Notes: generated by a model not told the origin, from the letters alone. A DNA stretch of 64,000 nucleotides from Cavia porcellus (GCF_034190915.1 NW_026947486.1:16642001-16706000); one strand, 5' to 3'; positions 11,769-22,399 are shown, counted from the first letter of the stretch. Made by a program: numbers and translations.

Positions 11769-13290
11769 CTGACTTCCCGGAAGATGGCAAAATGTAATCA
11801 GCAAACAGCTTCTCTGACAGTCACCATGCAGACACAGGAATACAGCATTGTGAGGAACACAAGAAGGAAGGAAGTGGATATGTTGAACACCGGAAGAATC
11901 TGAAGTGTGAATTGAAGCCCACAGAGAGAGTAAAAAGAAAAACTTCAAAGAAGAAGGCAATACCTGTTGGCACCAACACCCTGAAATGGGACTCATTGTA
12001 CAAGAGGAGCTGTTTGAACCTGGGGACACATGGGCATAGTGACGATGATGGCAACGTGGAGGCCTCTGCTTTGTGCAGAGGAAGTGGAAGGGAGCAGCAA
12101 ATGTGGAGGACTGTACTGCCTGCCAGTGAGTAGAGAGGACTTAGCCCTCTCACAGGGATAGAGCAATTAGCTGGGAACCCTTTTGGGCATGATCCACATA
12201 AGCCTAGAACTTAGAACTGCTGTTGGCTTCCTCTAGCAGCTCCCAGGTGGGTGCAGACCCAAGGAAATTGCTTGGAGTGAGGCAAGTCCAATGAGTCTGT
12301 TCTCAGAGCAGATCTGCTGAGATTATCCACTACTCCACCATAAAGCAACTGCTGCTTTACTGGGATAGACTGGCATGACTCAGGACTCTGTCTCCACATG
12401 TTGTCTACTAGTGGACCCAGAGATTCCTGGAAGAGGACTGTTTCTTTTTCTTTTTCTTTCATTTTCTCCTTCACTTTCATTGTTTATATGTGTGAAAGTA
12501 GTTCCTAACCATTTGTGGGTGTGATTCTGTTTTATTCTTCCTTTTTATTTCTTCTATCTCTCTTTTTCCTTCAATTTTCACCAGTTTTCCCAAGTTGGTA
12601 TGATCCCTCTTTGTCCTCAAACTTTACTTCCAATCTCTTTCTCTTCTTCCACTTTTCTATTTTCTCCTTTATCTATTTTATATTTGAACCCTCAAGGGAA
12701 ACCCTGACACATCATGGACTTACATATTGCATATAATTATCGGGTTTGTTTTATATTTTCTTGTATAATCAAAAATCTAGTGTATATTGTTAAAAGTTAC
12801 AAATTAAGGGTTCGCTCAGTTTGTTGTTTGATAGGCTGTGTTTGATGCTATTGGTACCACTATAGCCAAAATTGACATAGTTGTTCTAAACAGCTGTTGA
12901 TTCTGATAATCCATGACTGAGAATAAAACTACATAAAATACATTGTCACACTGCCAAAGAACCAGGGAGTGGGCCAAACTAGCAACAACTTCTCATCTCC
13001 AACAAACTGAAGAAGGAAGATCTTCCAGAAGACTCAAAACCTAAACACCAGCTACACTTGAAAGACACTTCAGAGAAGTACTCATCATCTAAGGGTTCTA
13101 ATTACTAGCAATAAAGCAACCACCACAGGCAACTTACGAGCATCATTCCAGTAATTAAACCAAAAAATATGAGAAAGTAAAATGAGAAGACACTTAAGCA
13201 AAATGCAACCCCAGGCATCCAGTTCATCCAAAGCAAATACAGGGGGCAATGTGGTGGGGCAATTGGAAAGACACCCCCAGATCTCTCAGA
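11769..13290 (+). promoter_or_regulatory. L1-D 5'UTR (internal promoter region)
   Basis: L1 5'UTRs contain the internal RNA polymerase II promoter of the element. This one has no tandem monomers. It contains a strongly pyrimidine-rich strand segment (12430-12680) also present in L1-E (15530-15760) and L1-G (20990-21400). Promoter activity is inferred from family knowledge only. Confidence 0.55.
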
Positions 13291-13834
13291 AATGGTAATA
13301 AAGCAATTGAATGAGGTTATGGAAAATATAAATCAGAAATAATCTCTCAGATAACTAGTGAGATTACCAAATACACAGCATTCTTAGTGACATTAGAGCA
13401 GACACAGACAAAAAATAAATAAACTTAAGAAAATTATGGAAGCACAACATGGGAAACAAATGTATCTATAGATTCAAGCAGAGATACAGGAGAATAAAAT
13501 CTCCAATGAAAGTATTCAAGCAGATTAGTCCAATGTGAGGACAAGATCTCAGATATTGAAGACTGGCTTGCAGTTAGCAATCAGAAAAGAAAGATTTTCT
13601 CAAAACTAGCAAGAGATGATGAGAAATCAACTCAGCAGCTGCTAGATGATACAAAGAAGAATAATTTGAAATGCTGTGACATTAAAGATATGTTCGCAGA
13701 CATCATGACAGAAAACTTTCCTGGTAGAGAAAAAGAATTTGACATACAGATAAATGATACATATAGAACTCTGATTGGCAATGTTGAAAAAAAATCAACA
13801 ACCAGGCATATCATAATCAAGATTCCAGAAATTC
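13290..13834 (+). pseudogene. L1-D ORF1 5' part
   Basis: Coiled-coil part (13310-13620) with stops, then an open piece at 13666-13872. Within it DDT..GRE-like RRM residues and TTRHIIIKIPEI (near residues 43-55) are readable. The last residues of that open frame (after about 13834) are host sequence beyond the TSD. ORF1 is cut off before the C-terminal domain. Confidence 0.75.
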
Positions 13835-13847
13835 AAATAATATGTAC
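13835..13847 (+). repeat. Right direct repeat flanking L1-D
   Basis: Second copy of AAATAATATGTAC, identical to 11756-11768. Confidence 0.85.
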
Positions 13848-14120
13848 TTTCTTAAGGCCATATTATAGTTAGAATTTTAACATGAGTTTCACTGTGACAA
13901 AATCAATGTTAATTCTCTCTGAAAACTTTTGAGGAAATCTATTTCCTTATCTTTTCCAAATTCCAGGGACTAACCATATTCCTTGGCTTTTGCCTCTACT
14001 TTCCTTCCAGTATTGAATCTGCCCAACTATTCCTGCATAACCCTACCAAATCTTTACAGATGAGTAAGATTATATGGTTTTAAGGATTCAGATGATTCAA
14101 ATGGACATGTATTAAGAATC
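13848..14120 (-). mobile_element. MLT1-like MaLR LTR relic, right part
   Basis: Continues the relic at 11712-11755: TGAGTTTCACTGTGACAAAA..CAATG, ATCTATTTCCTTATCTTTTCC and ATTCCTTGGCTTTTGCC match, in order, blocks usual in antisense MLT1-type LTRs. Strongly diverged. Confidence 0.5.
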
Positions 14121-14209
14121 AAAGCTATTTTATCATCTCAAAATCCTTGGCTTTATATATACTCATAAAGTCCTTTTTGCCACATCAATAACCTTTATTG
14201 TTCTTCTTT

Positions 14210-14759
14210 TGCCACTTAAATAAAATAGTTAAAGTTTGAAGAATTAACACATGGGTATATTTGGGGATTATTATATTAACAAGGTTGATTTTAGTTATGA
14301 CAATTGATGTCATCCACTATGCCAACAGGTTAAAGAAGAAAAATTACATGATTATATCAATTGATACAGAAAAGTATTTGACAAAACTCAATGCTTATTC
14401 GTGTTTGTTTATTGTTAGCAAATTAAAAATAGAGGAAAATTTCTTCAAGTTAATAAAGAGCTTCTAGAACACCTACAAGTAACTTTATCCAGTATCACAA
14501 AACAAATAGCAGCAACAAAACTACAATAATCTTATCCTGAATAGTGACAAACTGGACAATACATCCCTAAGATCAAGAACAAAATAAGGATTCATATCCA
14601 GAATAGGTGAATAACCCTTAAAATAAAAAAGAGCCAAGAAAATATTTTTCTTCATATAAGACTAAATCAAAAGGAACAAATAACATTGGGGAGAAAAGCT
14701 CAGAAAGAAATAGAGTTAAATACAAATGCACAAACCTTATGGTTACAAAAATTATGAAG
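14210..14759 (+). mobile_element. Older L1 ORF2 fragment, left side of the nest
   Basis: RT palm sequence of an old L1: ATTACATGATTATATCAATT (14343-14362) followed by GATACAGAAAAG..TTTGACAAAACTCAA. A jump near 14580 leads to C-terminal ORF2 blocks (TCATATCCAGAATA; then a '..CCTTATGGTTACAAAAATTATGAAG' equivalent of the block next to AAACTAGGA). The C-terminal sequence resumes at 39839, so this old element was split by the 25-kb nest. Confidence 0.6.
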
Positions 14760-16204
14760 TCTGAGACCTCCGGGAAGATAGTGGAGTGGTGAGCAGCAAA
14801 CAGTCTTTCCGAGATTTGGAAACCAGATGCTGGAAAATAGTCATTTGAGGAAGAGAGGAAGGAGGGAAGTGGGTCCTCAGTATCCAGTGAGTATCTAAAT
14901 TGAGAATTGGGACCCACGGAGGGAGACTGCAACACAGAATAAGGTGTCAAGCTGTGTTGTCTCCTTCAGCCCATAATTATGATGTGGGATGAGTGACTTG
15001 AACAGTCAGACAAAAATGGTGGCTACTGGTGACCCATGTAGAATGGGTGTCCATGTAGAATGTGACAGTAGAATGGAATAATGGTTGCTGTAGATTGCAG
15101 TTCTCAGTCAGTGATTCCATTTCAGCACTGCTTGGGCATTCCCAGGAGAGGTTAATTGGGCAGTTTCCATTTGGGAAGGGGACAACTGAACTCAGAACAG
15201 AGTGGGATGGGTCCATCTAGTAGCTCCCAGTTTCAGGGTGAAGCACAGCCCTGAAAGATACCCAAAGTCAGAGAGCCAAGTTAAGTCAGAAGGAGGCATC
15301 AGGATTGTTTCAGGCTGAACAACTCAGGTACCAGCCACACAGTCAGAAAAATAATCAGCTTGAATTTCAGTAGAGTTGAAAGTACAGTCTCACTGGGATT
15401 ATCCAGCACACTGTCATAGTTCTGCTCTTGACTTGCTGGGATCAGTCAACACAGATCTGGGCTCTGTCTGCCCCCTTTTTCTAAGAGTGACAGACATACT
15501 CTGAAGTGAACTTTTTTCCCCTGTTTTTCTCAAGTGTTTTCTCATGGCTTTTGTATAAGTGTAAACATTGTTTCTAATTTTTGTTGTATTTATTTTCATT
15601 TGTTTTTGTTTCTGTTTTTCCCTTATTTCACTCCTGTCATTTTTACCAATTGCCCAAAGATTCATTAATCTTCATTTATCCTACAACTTTTCTTCTAATA
15701 TCCTTTTCTTCTATTTCTGTTTTTTTCCTAACCACTTTTAAATTTTCTCCCCTAAGAGTAAAATCACCATATTGAGGGTTTATTAACTGTGTACGATTTT
15801 CTGGTTTGTTTTGGACTTCCTTATATAACTACAAAAGGTGTTCATACTATTGACAATTTCATAACTACCACAGTTAGTCATTTTTCTAGGTTGTGCTTGA
15901 TACCATTGTTATTTCTGATTGTACTACTTCAGCCAATGTAACAGTGTTGTTTTAATCAGTTGTTATACATTGTATGCCAAAACTGAGATTGTCTGAGGGT
16001 CATAAACAATATTATAGGCCAGTGCCAAAGAACCAGGGCCTAGGTCAAATAGGCAGCCACATTTTATCTCCAATGAATTAAAGAGGTAAGATCTTGTGAC
16101 AGATTCAAAACGCAAAGACCAGCTACATCCGTAAGACATTTATGAGAAATAGTTATTTCCAAAGAGTTCTTGATACTAGCAATCAAGCTACCTACTGTTA
16201 TAGC
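14760..16204 (+). promoter_or_regulatory. L1-E 5'UTR before the LTR
   Basis: Same architecture as the L1-D 5'UTR: a start box, a mixed first half, a pyrimidine-rich stretch (about 15470-15760), then 'AGACATTT..GAGAAATAGTTAT..CTTGATACTAGCAAT', matching L1-D 13063-13110. Promoter role inferred from the family. Confidence 0.5.
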
Positions 16205-16306
16205 AGAAAATCCCCCCAACAGTATACATCAATTTGTGTTAGTTGTCCAGTTAACCTCTAGTTTACTTCAGTTTCTGTCACGGTTCCTATTACTTCTGTT
16301 TCTAAG

Positions 16307-16321
16307 AAATGGCTGGTCTCT
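16307..16321 (+). repeat. Left TSD of ID SINE
   Basis: AAATGGCTGGTCTCT, identical to 16431-16445. Confidence 0.95.
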
Positions 16322-16430
16322 CTTGGGGCTGGGGATTTAGCTCAGCGGCATAAGCATCTGCCTTGCAAGCAGGCAGTCTTGAGTTTGATCCCCGGTACCA
16401 ATAAAAAATGAAAAAGATAAAAAAAAAAAT
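16322..16430 (+). mobile_element. ID-family SINE
   Basis: tRNA-like SINE with a GGGGCTGGGGATTTAGCTC head, an A-box-like TAGCTCAGCGG (16338-16348), a B-box-like GAGTTTGATCCC (16381-16392), CGGTACCA and an A-rich tail (16402-16430). Perfect 15-bp TSDs and little apparent decay make it the youngest-looking insertion in the window. ID SINEs are rodent-specific, amplified by L1 in trans, and transcribed by RNA polymerase III from the internal boxes. This head and tail variant is one I associate with squirrel-like rodents (inference). Confidence 0.92.
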
Positions 16431-16445
16431 AAATGGCTGGTCTCT
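16431..16445 (+). repeat. Right TSD of ID SINE
   Basis: Second copy of AAATGGCTGGTCTCT. Confidence 0.95.
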
Positions 16446-16819
16446 GTGACGCATAGCTGGTCATTATGATGCATATTGTAATAACCAACAAGTAAGTTCC
16501 AAATACTCTGCTTCTTGCTTGCAAACCTCATAAAAACTTCCCCTTTGAGCATCTGAGACACGATACTTTTTAGAGGTCATGCCCATCAATGTTAAATAAA
16601 TTGGCCTCCAAATCCTAGGTGACATGTTAGTGTTTCTCTTTGCTGTAGCATTGTAAGCATTTTGCAAGCATCAATGCAGAAATTAAACTAAAAAAGAAAA
16701 GAAAAGAAACTGAAAAGACACAAAAGCAAGATGGAACCCCAGACTTGCACCTTGCCAAAGGCAAATTCAGGAGGCAGTAAGTAAGGTGGAACAATTCTAA
16801 AATCATCCACCTGGGCTCT

Positions 16820-17345
16820 CTGAATTAGTAACAGCAGAGTTAACAAAGTAGATGAATGATGCTCTAGAAAAAAATCAAATCAGAAATGATTTCTCAGATA
16901 ACTACAAAAATGATAACCATAATGATTAGTGAACCATATGATTAGTGGATCTGGAGTAGATACATATAAAAAAGCTAGGAGAGCTTAGAAAAATTATGAA
17001 AATCATGAATTTCAAGCATAGTAAAGAAATGGAATTCATGAAACAGATTCAAAGAGACACTTAGGAAATTAAAATTTTCATTGAAAGTATATGTGGCAGA
17101 ATGAACCAATGGGTGGGCAGAAGAATAGATCAAAGAGACAGGTTTGTGGTTAGTGATCATGGAAGAAATAATTTTTAAAAACAGCAAGGGACCATGGAAA
17201 ACCAATCCAACATTTGCTAGATAGAAAAAAGGAACAATAACTTAAGACTGATTAAAATAAATGAAAAATTAGGAGACATGCAAAGAACATTAGAAAACTT
17301 ATTCACAGAAAAAATAGCAGAGACCTTCTGAAGCATGAAAAAGGA
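16820..17345 (+). pseudogene. L1-E ORF1 5' half
   Basis: Coiled-coil half of ORF1 (CAGAAATGATTTCTCAGATAA at about 16880, a block found in L1-D and L1-K), continuing to the start of the RRM part (ATTAGAAAACTTATTCACAG). Multiple stops. It ends abruptly at about 17345, where non-L1 DNA begins. Confidence 0.65.
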
Positions 17346-17638
17346 ATCTACTTTTATATTGTTTTTATCCCATGGGACAATTTTTCCCTGGAAATCAACA
17401 CAAAGCATAGATACAGAAGCAAAAACAATGGCTAAAAGGAAATGAACAGTGATCCAGAAGGCAGGAACCTCAGATAAGCCTTTCTAAGTCTGCTACACTC
17501 CACTGACATTTACCTCACAACTGAACCTGTAGATGATCATGGTCAAAATCAGTATCTTCAGAGAGCCCATCTACATCAGTTTTTCAAAGCAGCTTAGCTG
17601 TATAGTTGAATTGACCCAGATTGACCTCAGAAAGTGGT
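17346..17638. other. Non-L1 filler between ORF1 and ORF2 blocks
   Basis: About 290 bp with no match to any L1 part in this window, sitting exactly where the C-terminal half of ORF1 is expected. Balanced composition, no terminal repeats seen. It could be an unrecognised insertion or host DNA captured at a deletion joint. Confidence 0.4.
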
Positions 17639-17717
17639 CTCTCTCAGTATCAGTTGTAACCATCAATGTAAATGGTCTCAGTTCACCAATCAAAAGAAAA
17701 AGACTAAAGAATGGGTC

Positions 17718-17781
17718 AAGAAACAAAATCCAATGATATAATACCTACCAAGAAACAAAATCCAATGATATAATACCTACC
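17718..17781 (+). repeat. 32-bp perfect tandem duplication in L1-F
   Basis: Two adjacent identical 32-bp copies, 17718-17749 and 17750-17781, starting AAGAAACAAAATCCAATGAT. Other L1 copies in this window have this segment once. Confidence 0.95.
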
Positions 17782-19805
17782 AAAAACATATTTAACTCAA
17801 AATAGGTTCATAAACTGAAAGACAAAGAATGGAAAACAATGCTTCATATGAGAGGACCTCAGAAAAAAAGAGGAGTAGCCATTTTATTTGCAGACAAAGT
17901 GGATGTCCAGTCAAGACTGATCAAGAGACACAAGGAGATTACTATATACTTGTTAAGGGTTAAGAGAAAGAAATAACAGTCATAAATATAAATTCACCAA
18001 ATATATAACCAAATATATATATATATGCACCAAATAATGAACTATATAAAACAAATAATGGATATAAAAATCCAAATAAATACTAATATAACTATAATCA
18101 GGGATCCCTCAGTGCTCCACAGTCACAAAGAGCCAGATCAACTAGTCAAAAAATGAAAAGAAAAATATCAGAACAGAATCAAACTTTTGAAGAAATCAAC
18201 TTAGTAGATTTCTGTGGAGTATTGCACCCAAAATGTCAGAATACATATTCTCAGTTGCACACAGGATGCTCTCCAAAATAGACCATATACCAGCTCATGG
18301 AAGATGCTTAAGTAAATTCAGCTCAAGATGCTTAAGTAAATTCAAAGAATTGACATTTTCCCATGCATATTATCAGAGCACCATAAAATGAAATTAGAAA
18401 TCAGTGATGAAAGAAACCGTAATATATACATAAACACATAAAATTAAAAAACACCATCCTGAACAACAAATGGGCCACAAATGAAAATAGAAAGTTAAAG
18501 TTTCAATAATGTATGAACAATATACCAGAACTTATCGGATGTAATGAAAGCCATCCTAAGAGGGAAATTTACAGTAATGAATTCCTACAACAGGAAGACA
18601 GAATGAGTTCAAATGAGCAACATAATGTTGAATCCCAAACATCTAGAAAAATAAGAGAAAACCAAGCCCAAAACTCACACAAGGGAGAAAATTATAAAGA
18701 GCAGAAAAGAAATTAGAACAATTGAGACTAAGATAATGGTGTAAAAGAATTGATTCTTTGAAAGATTTAGTAAGATGGACAAACCCTCTGCTAACCTTAT
18801 CAAAAAAGAGAGAAAATACTCAAATTCATGCAATTAGGAAAAGAGTGAAATGGCAACAGATCCTGTAGAAATCTAAAAGATTAACAATACTTATTTTTAC
18901 AATCTGTATTCTAAAAAGATGGAAACCAGAAGTGGATGGATTCCTAAACACATATGAATTACCAAAGCTAAATGAAGAAGATAGAAAAATCCTAAATAAT
19001 CCAATATTAATAATCCAATGTTAGTAAGTGTAATTGAAAATGTAATGAAAAACCTACCAATGTGGATAAACCTAGGTTATGACATACTCATTACTAAATT
19101 CCCAGAAGAAATTTGGAGAAAATTTAAAGATAATATTCTTCAAACTCTTTGATGAAATTGAAAAGGAGCTGATATTTCCTAACACATTCTTGGTAGGAAC
19201 TTTTGCCCCAATACCAAAATCACAGAGCAATCCAAATGAAAGGGAACTATATGCCAATCTCCTTAGTGGGCATACACATAAAAATCCTCAATAAGATAAA
19301 AGCTTTCACTTTGAATTCAGGAACAAGCCAGGGATTGCAGTATCTCAACTCTCATTTGGTATAGTTCTTGAAATACTATCCAAAGCAATTAGATGAGAAA
19401 AAGAAATAAAATGAATACATATAAAATAGAAAGAAAGAAAATTATCATTATATTCAGATGACATGATACTCTACAGAGAAAATCCCAAAAGCTCTGCCAA
19501 AATACTGTACATTTAATAACCAAATTCCATAGCATAGCTGAAAACAAAGTCAAGACTCAAAAATCAGTAGCATTCTTGTACTTCTATGATAAACTCACTG
19601 AGAGACAAATTAGGGAAACCATATCTTTCACAATAGAATCCAAAATGAAATACTTAGGAATCAATATAACAAAGGAAGTAAAAGATCTTTATATATTGAA
19701 AACTATAGTACTATTAAAAAGGAAAACAAAGAGGATATCAAAAATGCAAAGATATCTCTTGTTCATATGTAGAAAGAACCAATATAGTAAAAGTGGCTAT
19801 ACTGT

Positions 19806-20267
19806 TGTCAAGTAAAACCAGGACCAAATGGGATGGAAGACGTGCACACATTGCAGAGCTGAAAGGCAACACTTTATTATAGTGGTGAGCTGGGGGAAAC
19901 TAAGCTCTGAATCACCAGCCCTTACTTGGGATTAAGAAAATACATATATATTTTAGGTAGGAAGTTAAAGGCTGACAGCAGGTTATTTTATAATTGGTTA
20001 CATAATCTGGGTCATATGTTGTCAGGCAGACTTATTCTGTGGTTTGGGTGAGTAGAATCAATGACTGTCTTTAACTGAGCCAGTCTGTCCTCGAAGCAAG
20101 TTGGCACAACATGATATACTTTCTGGCTGAGTGGTCTATCTTGCAAGTTGAAGCTGGCATGCAGAATCTCAAGGCTAGCTGAGTCTAAATTGGCTCAGCC
20201 TGTCTTTCCTGCTTTTAATATACTGCCAGGTTATACATTTTAAAATTTCCTTTACAAACTTTCAACA
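19806..20267 (-). mobile_element. LTR inserted in L1-F ORF2
   Basis: About 460 bp of non-L1 DNA splits a colinear ORF2 alignment between GTGGCTATACTG and AAATTTTTATACAG. Ends are TG..CA. On the minus strand a polyadenylation-like AATAAAGTG lies near 19875. It fits a solo LTR in minus orientation; the family is not recognised and no TSD is clear. Confidence 0.5.
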
Positions 20268-21409
20268 AAATTTTTATACAGATTCTATGCAATCTCAATC
20301 AAACTATTCATAGTATATCTTACAGAACTAGAGAAAACAATACTAAAATTAATATGAAACCAGAAGATACCTAGAAAAGTAAAAGCAATGCTAGGGTACA
20401 AAGGTAAGGCAGGGAACACTGCAATCACCTAACTGAAATTACACTAAAAAGCTGCTGTGATAAAAGTAGCATGTTATTGGGAGAAAAGTCCAGAATATCA
20501 GTGGAACAGAATACAAGATGCAGAAACAGAGTGAGAATAGGGCACATATGGGCATGAGAGCACAGGTTGATGGTGTACAGACCAACCAGGATGACAAGGA
20601 CAGCATGGCAGGCATGCACAGGTGTGCCCAATGAGACCAAGAACCAGTGCAAGTACATATGAAGGTCTAGGTGAGACCAAAGGTGTGCAAAAGTCTGAAG
20701 CAGCTGTGAAGAGTCAGCAAGTGCTAAGTTAAATGAACCAGCATTGAGTTTCAGCACACAGATATGCAGAATAGAAGCAGGAATGCCGACAATTTTACAT
20801 CAAAGGACTTTAGAGAACACCAACAGAAGACAAGTCCCAGCACCCATATCCTGAGGCTGATATGAGCTCTATACTCAGCTCAAATCCCACAGAAAACTTG
20901 GCTGGAGTGCACAGCACATTTCTGGATCTGACTCAAACACTACTAGAGAAATGTGGACACCGGAAGAATATTAACACCTTTATCCTTCCTCATTTGTCTG
21001 ATTGGCTGTCCTTTTTCTGTATGGTTGGGTTTTGTCTTGTTTTGTTTTGTGTTTTATGGTTATTTTTGTTTGTGTTTTTATTTTTGGATTTTTCTTGCTC
21101 TCCTTTATTTCCTCTTCTTTCTTTTGTTCACTTGTTAGGTTTCTTACATTTCTTTTTATTTTCTTCTACTGATCTACAATATCTTTCTTCAGCTACCTCT
21201 TCAATTTATGATACTTTTATGTAAATAAACACTGCATCTTCTCTATCTGATTCGTTTCACTGCTCTTTCAATTTATCTTTAATTCTTTCGCTCCTGTTTC
21301 CTCTACTTTCCCAAAATTTAGATGATCACCTTTTGTCCTCCAGCATTTGTTCTACTGTACCTGACCACATTCATCATATATCTTTTGTCTTACTTTTATT
21401 AACATCCCC

Positions 21410-21413
<4 letters not shown>

Positions 21414-21463
<50 letters not shown>
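21414..21463. repeat. (CA)n microsatellite
   Basis: About 25 uninterrupted CA units. The poly-TH open frame over it is an artefact. Confidence 0.97.
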
Positions 21464-21466
<3 letters not shown>

Positions 21467-21471
21467 ATTTG

Positions 21472-21790
21472 GGGATGGGGAAGCTACACTCAGTGACACG
21501 TCAGCCCTCAAACAACATTTCTGGGCCTGTAGGAATGAATATCTGAACTTTATTACCTGAAGTCATCTGGCAACAAACAGTGAGGCTCTTGGGAACTGGG
21601 AAGCTGTGCCCAGGGGCCAAACGATGCTGGACACCATTTCTGAGGCCCACAGGCCCACAGGGACTGAAAACTTGTGCCTAGCAAACTTCATTCATGCAGC
21701 AAACATTGGTGAAGCCCACAGGGATGGGATGTCTACACCAGGGGACCAGGAACCCTCAGTGTGGCCTAATGTGGGACAGCCTACCAGAAC
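21472..21790 (+). repeat. Diverged 61-67-bp repeat block in L1-G 5'UTR
   Basis: GGGGATGGGGAAGCT, GGGAACTGGGAAGCTGTG, AGGGACTGAAAACTTGTG and AGGGATGGGATGTCTACA start similar segments near 21471, 21591, 21659 and 21720. The first spacing is about twice the other two. Segments also share CC(A)CAGG and CAnCATT blocks. It looks like a decayed promoter-monomer array. Confidence 0.5.
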
Positions 21791-21906
21791 AGGAAGAAAC
21801 TGGGACCTTGCTTCCAGCTGATTCAGAGTAAAACAGGAAAATGTCAAAGCAACACAAAAAAATGCAATCTTGAACTTTCAGACAGTCCGGATCAAATCCA
21901 TGACAC

Positions 21907-22380
21907 ATGGACATGGATAAATTTGGAAACTGGACATCTGAAAGATCTGAAATGATATCAAGGGAAGTAATTCTGCCTTGGAAAGTGGGATGCTTCCATG
22001 CCTACCTTCCCACCAGCTTCAGACCCCAGGAACCTGTAAATGAAATCAGAACAGAAATAATCACTCAGATAAAAATAGAAATGATAAACATAGTGAAAGA
22101 ATTGGTGAGTATATCCAACAAAGACATAGATAAAAAAATAGAGGAGCATAGAAAATTGATGGAAACCTTGAATGAAAAATATAGGAAACAATTAGAATAT
22201 ATGAAATAGATTAAGAGGATGTTGAGGTAATCAAAAAATGCACGTATGAAACTGAAGATATTTTTAAACTTCAAAGATATCATTGCAACTACAAATCATG
22301 AAAAGAAAGATGTCTCAAAAATAATAAGGAAATAGGAAAGAATAATTCAATAGCTTCAACATGATGCAAAGAGAACATAA
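21907..22380 (+). pseudogene. L1-G ORF1 5' part with embedded 5'UTR monomer
   Basis: The open frame 21907-22209 (100 codons) begins with ORF1-like SERSEMISREVI, then departs into LPWKVGCFHAYLPTSFRPQE, which is encoded by DNA matching a 61-bp 5'UTR monomer of L1-H. It returns to ORF1 at NEIRTEIITQIKIEMINIVK and continues through the coiled coil (ISNKDIDKKIEEHRKLMETL). ORF1 is then cut at the B1 SINE and resumes at 28335. Confidence 0.75.
21972..22036 (+). repeat. 5'UTR-type monomer embedded in L1-G ORF1
   Basis: CTGCCTTGGAAAGTGGGATG..CTTCCATGCC..CCTTCCCACC..CAGACCCCAGG matches the monomer at 22621-22681 nearly base for base. The L1-K ORF1 has lysine-rich ORF1 sequence at this position instead. 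Confidence 0.8.
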
Positions 22381-22399
22381 GACCGATAGGTGCCTACAA
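22381..22399 (+). repeat. Left TSD of the B1 SINE in L1-G
   Basis: GACCGATAGGTGCCTACAA against GACTGATAGGTGTCAACAA at 28335-28353 (16 of 19). L1-G ORF1 continues after the right copy. Confidence 0.75.

Larger units (their letters stand above)
11769..13834 (+). mobile_element. L1-D, 5'-complete but 3'-truncated LINE-1
   Basis: Starts at CTGACTTCCCGGAAGATGG, the same 5' end as L1-E, and carries a 1.5-kb 5'UTR: a GC-richer first half, a pyrimidine-rich stretch at 12430-12680, then a second half to about 13290. ORF1 sequence follows to 13834, where it stops inside the RRM part (ATCAAGATTCCAGAAATTC). The second TSD copy follows at once, with no ORF2, no 3'UTR and no poly(A). This is the reverse of the usual L1 truncation. 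Confidence 0.82.
16205..16652 (+). mobile_element. Solo LTR inside L1-E 5'UTR (ERV class II-like)
   Basis: The L1-E sequence is colinear with L1-D up to about 16204 and again from about 16655; the DNA between is foreign. It shows LTR features: a TATA-like CATAAAAACTT at about 16529, an AATAAA-type poly(A) signal near 16597 (TTAAATAAATT), and an end in ..GCTGTAGCA. The U3-R-U5 order suggests a class II (ERVK-like) LTR on the + strand. No clean TSD found and the left end is uncertain by about 30 bp. Confidence 0.5.
14760..17345 (+). mobile_element. L1-E, 5' half of a LINE-1
   Basis: Full 5' end (CTGAGACCTCCGGGAAGATAG), long 5'UTR to about 16800, and an ORF1 5' half (16820-17345) that breaks off at AAAAAGGAAT in the RRM part. 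The 5'UTR is interrupted by an LTR (about 16205-16652) that itself holds an ID SINE. L1-I (33041-39838) starts at nearly the same ORF1 position and may be the other half of this element. Confidence 0.72.
17639..20525 (+). pseudogene. L1-F ORF2 remnant
   Basis: The ORF2 start (VVTINVNGLSSPIKRKRL, 17647-17700) is readable in the open frame at 17533-17736. Endonuclease sequence follows to about 18400, then RT to about 19800, with the catalytic motif as YSDD at 19451-19462. An open piece at 19576-19815 covers the region after the palm. An LTR (19806-20267) splits the gene; ORF2 continues from 20268 to about 20525 and stops before the C-terminal domain. A 32-bp tandem duplication (17718-17781) and a shorter one near 18300-18345 lie inside it. 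Confidence 0.78.
20526..22399 (+). mobile_element. L1-G, 5' part (5'UTR and ORF1 start)
   Basis: 5'UTR material with the pyrimidine-rich strand segment (20990-21410) seen in L1-D and L1-E, a (CA)n run, a block of 61-67-bp repeats (21472-21790), then the ORF1 beginning (about 21900-22380). ORF1 continues at 28335 after the B1/L1-H insertion. The (CA)n run may mark a junction between two elements; the 5' limit is uncertain. Confidence 0.65.

Noticed and set aside
16322..16430. Possible tRNA gene because of A-box and B-box-like sequence.
   Set aside because: No cloverleaf can be closed and the A-rich tail with TSDs shows it is an ID SINE.
20425..20757. 110-codon minus-strand frame with cysteine and leucine-rich sequence.
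   Set aside because: Antisense to L1 ORF2 end and 5'UTR sequence; no signature and no reason to expect a gene there.
21333..21560. Poly-histidine/threonine frame.
   Set aside because: Translation of the (CA)n run at 21414-21463.
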